Position numbers and translations under genes: made by a program. Below are positions 6,807-13,529 of a stretch of DNA of 19,210 nucleotides, piece by piece. The notes under the pieces are model-generated. The model searched no databases. It had not been told where the DNA came from and worked only from the letters and a program-made list of their open reading frames with translations. Source of the DNA: Bacillota bacterium (lineage in GTDB: Bacteria > Bacillota > Clostridia > Clostridiales > Clostridiaceae); the NCBI GenBank assembly GCA_023440105.1, contig JAEXSY010000347.1:1-19210 (forward strand), written 5' to 3'. Position 1 is the first letter of the stretch, and each line of letters begins with the position of its first letter.

Positions 6807-8168
6807 ATGAAAAATAAGATGATTGAAAATAGGGGAAATAATGAGTTGAGTGAATTGACTGGGGATTCTGATAAATCGCCAAAATTGCTACCAATAGAAG
6901 AATACAATCAGGCACTAAGAAAGAAAAAAAATAGAAAGCTATTGCTCATTCTGGTACTTATTGTGGAATTTGCTATTGGCTGGCTATTCATCGAAGGTAT
7001 TAGTAAGTACGATTTGCATTACCGTGTAACAAGACAAATTGAAAATTCTATTACCGGGAAAAACAGGTTTTCTACAGGTGTTTATACAGGAGAAACTGAT
7101 TTTGGTTATTTCTTTGGTGATGGAACTTTCGAATATAAGACTGGCTCCGTTTATACAGGACAGTGGGAAAACAATTACATACATGGTCTTGGTACACTCA
7201 ATGTTCCCAGTGAAGGAGATTACAAGGGTGAATTTAACTATTCTCAAAAGAATGGCATGGGTATATTTAAATGGGATGATGGTGCTGTATATGATGGGGA
7301 GTGGAAGGACGACCAAATGGAAGGTCAAGGTACATATATTAGTCCTGACAATGTGAAGTACGTAGGTACCTTTAAAGATAACCGTTTTCAAACTGGAAGT
7401 TGTGATTTTTCAAATGATACTGGTACTTATACAATCCAGTACAAGGAATTTGAAATTGATAACATTAGGATTGTTTTTTCTGATGGCACAGCTTACACTG
7501 GTGCCACTGACGGAAAAACCCTTAAAGGCATTGGAACGATGCAATATGCCAGTGGTGATCAGTATACTGGTAATTATACTGGTGGATTCAGAGACGGACA
7601 AGGTGTTTATACTTGGAGCAATGGGGATGTTTATGACGGTTCGTGGAAGAATGATTCCATTTCAGGAACCGGAAGCTACACATATGCTGATGGAAGCTCT
7701 GCACAAGGAAGCTTTGAGGAAAACAGGTTTATTGAAGGATCCTACAAAATTATCAACACTTTCGGTGAGTATACATTCACAATCAAAGATGGTGAAGCCG
7801 TTGGAGTTAATATGGCCTTAAATAGTGGAACTACTTATTCCGGTGATATGGCTGATGGAAAATTAACAGGTTCTGCTCAAATTTCGTATAGCAACGGTGA
7901 TACATATAGCGGGAGAGTTAGTAATGGATACAAAACAGGTCAAGGAACATATATTTGGAGCAGCGGTGCTTCATACGAAGGCGACTGGAAAAATGACAAA
8001 ATGAATGGTCAAGGAACCTATTATTACTCAAAAAAAGAGACCGGATATAAGCTGACGGGTAAGTTCGTGAAAGGTGTTCCCCATGGAGAATGTCGGTATT
8101 ATGTGACATCATCAGAGTCATATAAGACTGATTGGTCCAATGGGAAATGTATAAAGGTGTATGAATAA
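6807..8168 (+). CDS. Membrane-anchored MORN-repeat protein
   Basis: The 453-residue product has a charged cytoplasmic head of about 42 residues, one membrane helix at about 44-64, and then about 12 MORN-type repeats of the form Y-x-G-x-W/F-x-N/D-x4-G-x-G-x-Y (examples at 116, 162, 229, 253, 276, 344, 367 and 390). The repeats form a larger unit that recurs about three times: three or four MORNs, then a less regular segment containing N-R-F-x2-G-S-x and T-Y-T-I or E-Y-T-F. MORN repeats are rigid beta-hairpin arrays that bind proteins or lipids. Here the N-in/C-out anchor would place them on the outer face. The start lies one base after hxsB and the end overlaps hxsA, so it belongs to the operon. 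It may be a scaffold or receptor for HxsA; that is inference. Confidence 0.85.
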   Translation: MKNKMIENRGNNELSELTGDSDKSPKLLPIEEYNQALRKKKNRKLLLILVLIVEFAIGWLFIEGISKYDLHYRVTRQIENSITGKNRFSTGVYTGETDFGYFFGDGTFEYKTGSVYTGQWENNYIHGLGTLNVPSEGDYKGEFNYSQKNGMGIFKWDDGAVYDGEWKDDQMEGQGTYISPDNVKYVGTFKDNRFQTGSCDFSNDTGTYTIQYKEFEIDNIRIVFSDGTAYTGATDGKTLKGIGTMQYASGDQYTGNYTGGFRDGQGVYTWSNGDVYDGSWKNDSISGTGSYTYADGSSAQGSFEENRFIEGSYKIINTFGEYTFTIKDGEAVGVNMALNSGTTYSGDMADGKLTGSAQISYSNGDTYSGRVSNGYKTGQGTYIWSSGASYEGDWKNDKMNGQGTYYYSKKETGYKLTGKFVKGVPHGECRYYVTSSESYKTDWSNGKCIKVYE

Positions 8169-8730
8169 AATGGATAACATGTTTCCTAAATTTATAAAAA
8201 ATATTGAATACTTGATAGAGGATGAAGAAGGTAATATTCCTGGTAATAAACTACTTATGTTAGGAACGATGATCGTTATTTTGGGAAGTTTAATGACTAC
8301 TGAGGTGTTTGCAAAACACAGATCTCATAGTTCACACAGATCTCATAGCTCTCATAGATCGGGCAGTCATAGCAGCCACAGTAATCATGGCAGTCATAGT
8401 AATCATGGTAGTCATGAGAGTCATCAAAGCCATCAGAGCCACACTTCGCACTCCAATACTGCATCGCATTCTAATTCCAGATATAGTGCAGAGGGAGATG
8501 TAAGTTATCCGGCTCCTGCTGCTTCAAAGATTCCAGGAATTTCTGTTCCTGCAGTTGCTGTAACAGAAGATACATTTGTTTTGCCAGAGGTTAATCAAAA
8601 TATTGAGCTTCCAAACGGAACTCCCACATCAAGCATAATGCCTTCTTTTGCAGTTCCGGCTACAAGTGTTGGAACTAAAATTGATGCAGGCGAAGTTCAT
8701 GAGCCCTCTGTGACTGAAAAAATAAAATAA
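8161..8730 (+). CDS. hxsA: His-Xaa-Ser repeat protein HxsA, pilin-like precursor
   Basis: The 189-residue product is the presumed substrate of the operon. Residues 1-24 are polar and end in D-E-E-G, followed by a hydrophobic stretch at about 31-46, which is the shape of a Flp/class III prepilin leader. Residues 53-98 are about 15 consecutive His-led triplets, 12 of them H-x-S and three H-S-N, with G-S breaking the register once. A Ser/Asn linker and a Pro/Val/Ala-rich tail of about 75 residues follow. I see no sortase motif. A signal peptidase I site after V-F-A (residue 51) is an alternative to prepilin cleavage after G24. The ATG at 8161 overlaps the MORN gene by eight bases; ATG 8170 is possible. 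In Hxs systems, HxsA is expected to be modified by HxsB/HxsC. Confidence 0.82.
   Translation: MNKMDNMFPKFIKNIEYLIEDEEGNIPGNKLLMLGTMIVILGSLMTTEVFAKHRSHSSHRSHSSHRSGSHSSHSNHGSHSNHGSHESHQSHQSHTSHSNTASHSNSRYSAEGDVSYPAPAASKIPGISVPAVAVTEDTFVLPEVNQNIELPNGTPTSSIMPSFAVPATSVGTKIDAGEVHEPSVTEKIK
8317..8415 (+). repeat. 18-base tandem repeats encoding the His-Xaa-Ser tract
   Basis: At DNA level the tract keeps an 18-base period (six codons). CACAGATCTCATAG recurs at 8317 and 8335, and the 18-mer at 8380-8397 is repeated with one change at 8398-8415. Less similar copies lie between and after these. The near-identity implies recent slippage-type duplication, so the number of triplets may vary between strains. 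Confidence 0.8.
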
Positions 8731-8741
8731 GGGGTGAACTT

Positions 8742-9869
8742 ATGGGCATATTTAAAAAAAAGGTTTCGAGAAGTGAAAAAACTGTAAATGATGAACTTGA
8801 GGTTTTGCCAGCACGTAGTTCAGGGTACTTAGGACAAGCTGAGCAGGTGGCAAATGTAGTTGTTGCCGGTTTAGAAAAGGAGAATTATTCAGGAATGAAC
8901 AAGCAGCTAGCAACTATTGTACATGATGATGGCAGCAGAGAAGTTTATGTGTTTGACCATCCTGGTGTAATAGGTATATTTGTTGCTACAGCAACCTTTG
9001 TAATGCTGTCGATTGTTTATGCTTACTTTATATTTATCGGTGTCGGAGCCTCCATTTTCTCTACACGGTATATGCTGATTGGTACAACAGGAATTGGTGT
9101 TTCGCTCGTTGTATTGCTTCTTAACATTCTTTTGATCATGAGATTTGTTTCAACAATTAAATACAAAAACAGATTTGATGTTTATAATGAAATACTACGC
9201 TTTAGCAGCATAGAGATTCTTGATGACCTTGCTGGTTACTCAAAGCAAAAGGAGCTTACGATTGTTAGGGATTTGGAAAGAGCTGTGAAGCATAAGCTGA
9301 TCCCCCAAGGGCATTTTAGTAGAGATAATCTAGTGTTTATGGTTTCTGATGAAATCTACGATAAATATATGCAAAAACCTGCTGTGTATGACCGCTACTT
9401 TAAAAATCAAATTGAGGAAAGAAAAAGGATGAAATCTAGAACAAATGCAATGAATCAGATTATGGATAAAGGGAATAAATACATTGAAAAAATTCATGAT
9501 TTTGGTTCGATTATTAAAGAAAAGTCTGTTTCACGAAAACTCGAAAAAATGGAAACAATAGTTTCTATGATTTTCCATGAGATTGATATTAATCCAAGCC
9601 AGGCACACTCATTAGGCATGTTCTTAAACTACTATCTTCCAACAACAGAAAAGCTCCTAGATGCTTATGCTTCTATTGGTGAGAAGCAGATTAAGGGAAA
9701 GAATTTATCTAAAGCTAAGAAAGAAATCGAGGAAGCACTAGACACTATTGTATGTGCTTTCGAAGGTATTTTGGAAAAGTTATATGAGGAACATGAAATG
9801 GATATTGCAAGCGATATTGCTGCAATGGAAATAATGATGAAGCAGGAAGGTTTGCCAACTGAAAGTTAG
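8742..9869 (+). CDS. XpaC-like (5-bromo-4-chloroindolyl phosphate hydrolysis family) protein
   Basis: The 375-residue product has a charged N-terminus, two membrane helices at about 75-102 and 111-134, and a cytoplasmic helical part. The C-terminal part (about 255-375) carries the features of the XpaC family: S-R-K-L-E-K-M-E-T-I, then N-Y-Y-L-P-T-T-E-K-L-L-D-A-Y, then a helix with A-F-E-G-I-L-E-K-L-Y. XpaC proteins are commonly encoded next to TelA proteins, as here. Despite the family name, phosphatase activity is not established for most members. The start ATG lies 12 bases after hxsA behind AAGGGGTG. Its place in the operon suggests a membrane platform for the two TelA-like proteins that follow. 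Confidence 0.85.
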   Translation: MGIFKKKVSRSEKTVNDELEVLPARSSGYLGQAEQVANVVVAGLEKENYSGMNKQLATIVHDDGSREVYVFDHPGVIGIFVATATFVMLSIVYAYFIFIGVGASIFSTRYMLIGTTGIGVSLVVLLLNILLIMRFVSTIKYKNRFDVYNEILRFSSIEILDDLAGYSKQKELTIVRDLERAVKHKLIPQGHFSRDNLVFMVSDEIYDKYMQKPAVYDRYFKNQIEERKRMKSRTNAMNQIMDKGNKYIEKIHDFGSIIKEKSVSRKLEKMETIVSMIFHEIDINPSQAHSLGMFLNYYLPTTEKLLDAYASIGEKQIKGKNLSKAKKEIEEALDTIVCAFEGILEKLYEEHEMDIASDIAAMEIMMKQEGLPTES

Positions 9870-9907
9870 TATAAACTGTTTGTGCTGCGTGTGGAAGGGG
9901 TGATTTT

Positions 9908-10864
9908 GTGTGTGATCTATCGGAAGAAGCAAAAGAAGCGATAGAGATAATCAATGGTACTATTGTGGTTGGAAATCATGATTCTATAACCCTTTTAGGG
10001 GTACAACCGCAGAACAAGTTAAAGGATTATTCTAAAACTGTTTCAAGGCTTCTACTTAGAAGTAATAGTGACCTAGATATTGCTATTTCTGAGGTTATTT
10101 CTGAAATAGAAAGATTTGAGGATAAAGCTAAATTTAAAACTATGCCTATATTGGGAAGGAATAGACACCAAAAAGAAATCATCAGTGAGTATAATAAAAT
10201 TCTCGATTACATAGAAAAGGTAACATTGTACTTCCAATTACAACAGGCACAGCTACTCAAAGAAATTAAAATTCTCGAAAATCTTGAGTCAATTATTAGC
10301 GAAAGTAGAGTAGAACTGGAAAAATGTATTGAAGAAGGCAATCATGTTCTTTGTAATCGTTCAGAATTACAGAAAAAAGATAGAAAGAAACCATTCTTTT
10401 CAGGTGAAGATTCAGAGAGTGACGACTGGTTTTCAAGATTAGCAAAACGAATTGAAGATCTAAGTATTTCTCATACTGTATCGTTGCAGAATCAAGCTCA
10501 GATTAAAATGTTATACGATAATAATTTGATTCTCATTGATAAAATTGCAGCTGCTATTTCAAATACTTTCCCTATTTGGCGTAATCAGATGGCAATACTG
10601 CTTGGAATTGAATTATTGGAGAATCGTCTCGATGTTCAAAACAAGATTCTTAAGATTACAGAAGCCCATATAGAACATACTTCTAATAAGGTTAGGAGGA
10701 GTAAAGTTTTCTGCAAAAAGCAACCAATGGAAGTGGATAGTATCCTTGAGTTAAATAAGAAATTAAGAAATGCTTTAAATGAAATGACTTTATTGGAGAA
10801 GAACGACGGGAATATCAGGAAGGATTTTCAAAAAATGATATATTGTTATAGAGAAAGAGGATAG
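9908..10864 (+). CDS. Divergent TelA-like protein
   Basis: The 318-residue mostly helical product starts at GTG behind GGAAGGGGTGAT. It has no membrane helix. The middle to late part carries the TelA core: R-L-A-K-R-I-E-D-L, then S-L-Q-N-Q-A-Q-I-K-M-L, then I-S-N-T-F-P-I-W-R-N-Q-M-A. This matches the neighbouring TelA at the corresponding sites, but the protein is shorter, with a compressed C-terminal end (N-K-K-L-R-N-A-L-N-E), and it departs from the family in several positions. TelA proteins (toxic anion resistance family) are cytoplasmic helical proteins linked to tellurite, antibiotic or bacteriocin tolerance; their biochemical activity is unknown. It ends four bases before the next start. 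Confidence 0.78.
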   Translation: MCDLSEEAKEAIEIINGTIVVGNHDSITLLGVQPQNKLKDYSKTVSRLLLRSNSDLDIAISEVISEIERFEDKAKFKTMPILGRNRHQKEIISEYNKILDYIEKVTLYFQLQQAQLLKEIKILENLESIISESRVELEKCIEEGNHVLCNRSELQKKDRKKPFFSGEDSESDDWFSRLAKRIEDLSISHTVSLQNQAQIKMLYDNNLILIDKIAAAISNTFPIWRNQMAILLGIELLENRLDVQNKILKITEAHIEHTSNKVRRSKVFCKKQPMEVDSILELNKKLRNALNEMTLLEKNDGNIRKDFQKMIYCYRERG

Positions 10865-10868
10865 TGTT

Positions 10869-12038
10869 ATGAATAGTGAAGGAAAAAAATACAACCTTTC
10901 TTTAGAACCGGATTCAGCAAATGCTGGAATAATGACCAATGAAATGCCTGCATTAGGATCGGTGAAAAGCAAGAGCACTCCAACAGAAACAGGATATTCT
11001 GTCGGAACAATAGATGAAAGTATGTTAACCGATGAGGAAAAAGAAATTGTAAACCAGTTTGCAAATGAAATTGATATTTCAAACGTGGATCAGATAGTCA
11101 ATTACGGTGTTAGCGCCCAGAGAAATATTTCTGATTTTTCTGTCTCCATATTGAAAAAAGTTAAAACCTATGACATGGGCGAAATCGGTGAATCTTTGAA
11201 GAATTTAACTGTTGCCCTTGATGCCACCGTTGAACCGGAGAAAAAAGGTTTTAGAGGATTATTTCAGAAAGCCAAACGAGGTGTTGGAGCAGTAAGGGCA
11301 AATTATGCAAAAGCTGAAAGCAATGTAGACCGCATAGAAAAAGATTTGCTTAGTCATGAAGCTGTATTGCTACAGGATATATCGATGTACCAGCAAATGT
11401 ATGAGTTAAATGTTCAGTATTATAAAGAATTGACAATGTACATATTTGCTGGAAAAAAGGCATTGGATAATGCCAAGAAAGGTAAACTAGTGGAACTGAA
11501 AGCAGTAGCAGACAGTAGTAATAAGCAAGAGGACGTACAAGCGTATAGTGATTTCGAGGATTTATGCCACAGATTTGAAAAGAAGCTTTCAGATTTAGAA
11601 ATAACTCGATTAATTTCAATACAGTCAGCACCACAAGTAAGAATGCTGCAGAACAACGATAGAGAGATGCTAGATAAGTTGCAGTCATCTATAGCTAATA
11701 CGATTCCATTGTGGAGAAACCAACTGGTTCTTTCATTAGGCATTGAACACACAAAACGTGCCCTGGATGCACAAAATACATTGGCTGATAAAACCAATGA
11801 ATTGTTACTTAAAAATTCTCAAATGTTAAAGATGGCTACAATTGAAACAGCGAAGGCTGCGGAACGTTCAATAGTTGATATTGAGACACTTCGCCAATGC
11901 AACAAGGACTTAATAGCTTCAATCAAAGAGGTGATAAAGGTTCACGAGCAAGGAGCAATTAAACGAGAACAAGCTCAAGAAGAATTAGTTAGAATTGAAT
12001 CTGAATTAAAGCAAGCTATGCTTGAGGCTGGAAGCTAA
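10869..12038 (+). CDS. TelA family protein
   Basis: The 389-residue product is a standard-length TelA homologue. After a disordered head of about 50 residues comes a long helical region, then the conserved core: R-F-E-K-K-L-S-D-L, S-I-Q-S-A-P-Q-V-R-M-L-Q-N-N, S-S-I-A-N-T-I-P-L-W-R-N-Q, A-L-D-A-Q-N, and D-I-E-T-L-R-Q-C-N near the end. It has no signal peptide or membrane segment. TelA partners with XpaC-like membrane proteins in many Firmicutes, and both are present here. The operon therefore has one XpaC and two TelA proteins, which may form a mixed assembly. The start ATG lies five bases after the previous stop, behind AGAGGA. In this context a role in envelope assembly seems more likely than tellurite resistance; that is inference. 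Confidence 0.9.
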   Translation: MNSEGKKYNLSLEPDSANAGIMTNEMPALGSVKSKSTPTETGYSVGTIDESMLTDEEKEIVNQFANEIDISNVDQIVNYGVSAQRNISDFSVSILKKVKTYDMGEIGESLKNLTVALDATVEPEKKGFRGLFQKAKRGVGAVRANYAKAESNVDRIEKDLLSHEAVLLQDISMYQQMYELNVQYYKELTMYIFAGKKALDNAKKGKLVELKAVADSSNKQEDVQAYSDFEDLCHRFEKKLSDLEITRLISIQSAPQVRMLQNNDREMLDKLQSSIANTIPLWRNQLVLSLGIEHTKRALDAQNTLADKTNELLLKNSQMLKMATIETAKAAERSIVDIETLRQCNKDLIASIKEVIKVHEQGAIKREQAQEELVRIESELKQAMLEAGS

Positions 12039-12086
12039 AAGGTCTGACTTGATGCTAAAGGTAATTTTATTTAGGGGTATAGAGCA

Positions 12087-13529
12087 ATGAAAACAGTGGC
12101 AATTATTGGAGCAGGACCTGCCGGATTATCAATGGCCTTTGAATTACTTAGACAATCGAATGAATACTGTGTAACAATTTTCGAAAAGGAATCAGAGATT
12201 GGCGGTTTATCAAAAACATTTGAATTTGAAGGTGGAAGAGTTGACATCGGTGGCCATAGATTTTTTACAAAAAATGAGAGCGTTCAGGAACTGTGGGAAA
12301 CTGTTCTACCAATAGCCGATCAAGGGATGCTAGTTCGCAATAGAAAATCTCACATACTATGGAAGAGTAAGTTGATTGAATACCCTGTGCAATTAAATTT
12401 GCAAACTATAAGAGCTTTAGGTGTAATTAAAGGGGTTAAAGTAGTAACAAGTTATTTGATTTCAATGCATAAGAATAATCATATTAATACCCTGGAAGAT
12501 TTCTATGTTCAACGATTCGGCCGTGAATTATATTCAACATTTTTTGAGAACTACACTTATAAATTATGGGGAATACCTGCTAACCAACTGTCCTCAGATT
12601 GGGGTGAGCAAAGAGTGCAAAAAGTGTCTTTAGCCGGTTTGGTACGCTCCATGATTTTTGAACAGGGTAAAAGATCATCAGAAGAACGTTCGCTAATTAA
12701 AGAATTCTATTATCCATCCTTTGGTTCCGGTCAGTTATGGAATGAACTATGGAATAAGATTTTAGCCTTGGGGGGGAAGCTTGAAACAGACTGTACCGTA
12801 GATGGCTTCGAGCTCAACGGAACTGGAATTTCATCTATTGAATACACAAGGAATAACGTAAAACATAAGAAGGGTTTTGATTATGTTATTTCTTCCATGC
12901 CGTTAAAGGACTTGGTTTCATCCCTTGATAATTGTCCTGACGAAATAAGGCAGATAGCTAACAGACTTTTATATCGAGATATGATAATAGTAGCAGTAGA
13001 AATTGCCAAAAGCGAAACTGGGTTTTCTTTTCAAATTGCGGAAAAGGATTGTTGGCTGTATATGCAAGATGAAAAAATGTCCTTTGGACGTGTTCAAATA
13101 TTAAATAATTGGTCTCCCTATGCAGCAGCATCCAAGGACAGCATATTATTAGAGCTGGAATTTTTCTGCGACAAAGATGATGAAATGTGGAGAACAGACG
13201 ACAGGGAACTGTTGAAAAAGTCAATCTCTGAACTAGTGCTATGTGGTTTATGCAAGGATTCTGCTAAAGCTGTAAGCTATTTTATAAAAAGAATTGAAAA
13301 AGCCTACCCTATTTATACAGATGGATATTATCAATTGGATATTGTGGAAGAGTGGATTAACAGAATTGATAATTTGCGTTGTATAGGAAGAAATGGACAG
13401 CATAGATATAATAATATGGATCACTCTGTAGAAACAGGTATCGAAGCAGCAAAAAGTATTTTGAATGAAAATTATGACAGAAAGTGGTTATGGAATGTTA
13501 ACAAAAAGCAAGAGTACCTTGAACAATAA
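12087..13529 (+). CDS. FAD-dependent oxidoreductase, UDP-galactopyranose-mutase-like
   Basis: The 480-residue product opens with an FAD-binding Rossmann motif (I-I-G-A-G-P-A-G-L, residues 6-14), then E-K-E-S-E-I-G-G-L-S, then V-D-I-G-G-H-R-F-F. It ends with a second FAD-contact region, C-I-G-R-N-G-Q-H-R-Y-N-N-M-D-H-S. These motifs place it with the NAD(P)/FAD-dependent oxidoreductases related to UDP-galactopyranose mutase and protoporphyrinogen oxidase. The G-G-H-R-F-F and H-R-Y-N-N-M-D-H-S motifs are typical of a subgroup often encoded near glycosyltransferases. It is longer than a classic mutase (about 370-390 residues). The start lies 48 bases after telA, behind AGGGGT, and the end overlaps the next gene. 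A role in preparing a sugar for a surface glycan is plausible; the substrate cannot be read from the sequence. Confidence 0.8.
   Translation: MKTVAIIGAGPAGLSMAFELLRQSNEYCVTIFEKESEIGGLSKTFEFEGGRVDIGGHRFFTKNESVQELWETVLPIADQGMLVRNRKSHILWKSKLIEYPVQLNLQTIRALGVIKGVKVVTSYLISMHKNNHINTLEDFYVQRFGRELYSTFFENYTYKLWGIPANQLSSDWGEQRVQKVSLAGLVRSMIFEQGKRSSEERSLIKEFYYPSFGSGQLWNELWNKILALGGKLETDCTVDGFELNGTGISSIEYTRNNVKHKKGFDYVISSMPLKDLVSSLDNCPDEIRQIANRLLYRDMIIVAVEIAKSETGFSFQIAEKDCWLYMQDEKMSFGRVQILNNWSPYAAASKDSILLELEFFCDKDDEMWRTDDRELLKKSISELVLCGLCKDSAKAVSYFIKRIEKAYPIYTDGYYQLDIVEEWINRIDNLRCIGRNGQHRYNNMDHSVETGIEAAKSILNENYDRKWLWNVNKKQEYLEQ

Noticed and set aside
7039..7821. Plus-strand +1/+2 frame ORFs inside the MORN gene
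   Set aside because: The repeat structure of the MORN gene keeps other frames open. These frames give Met/Leu/Val-rich products without motifs or ribosome binding sites.
8317..8460. A CRISPR-like array in hxsA
   Set aside because: The 18-base repeats are contiguous, in frame, and encode the His-Xaa-Ser tract; there are no spacers or cas genes.
3289..8730. A complete type IV or Tad pilus locus
   Set aside because: Only the peptidase and a pilin-like precursor are visible; no secretion ATPase or platform protein is present in the window.
11350..11797. Minus-strand ORFs opposite telA
   Set aside because: They lie against a conserved TelA core and have no recognisable domain or initiation signal.
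8742..12038. A tellurite-resistance (ter) cassette
   Set aside because: No TerC, TerD or TerB type proteins are present; only XpaC and TelA occur, embedded in the Hxs operon.
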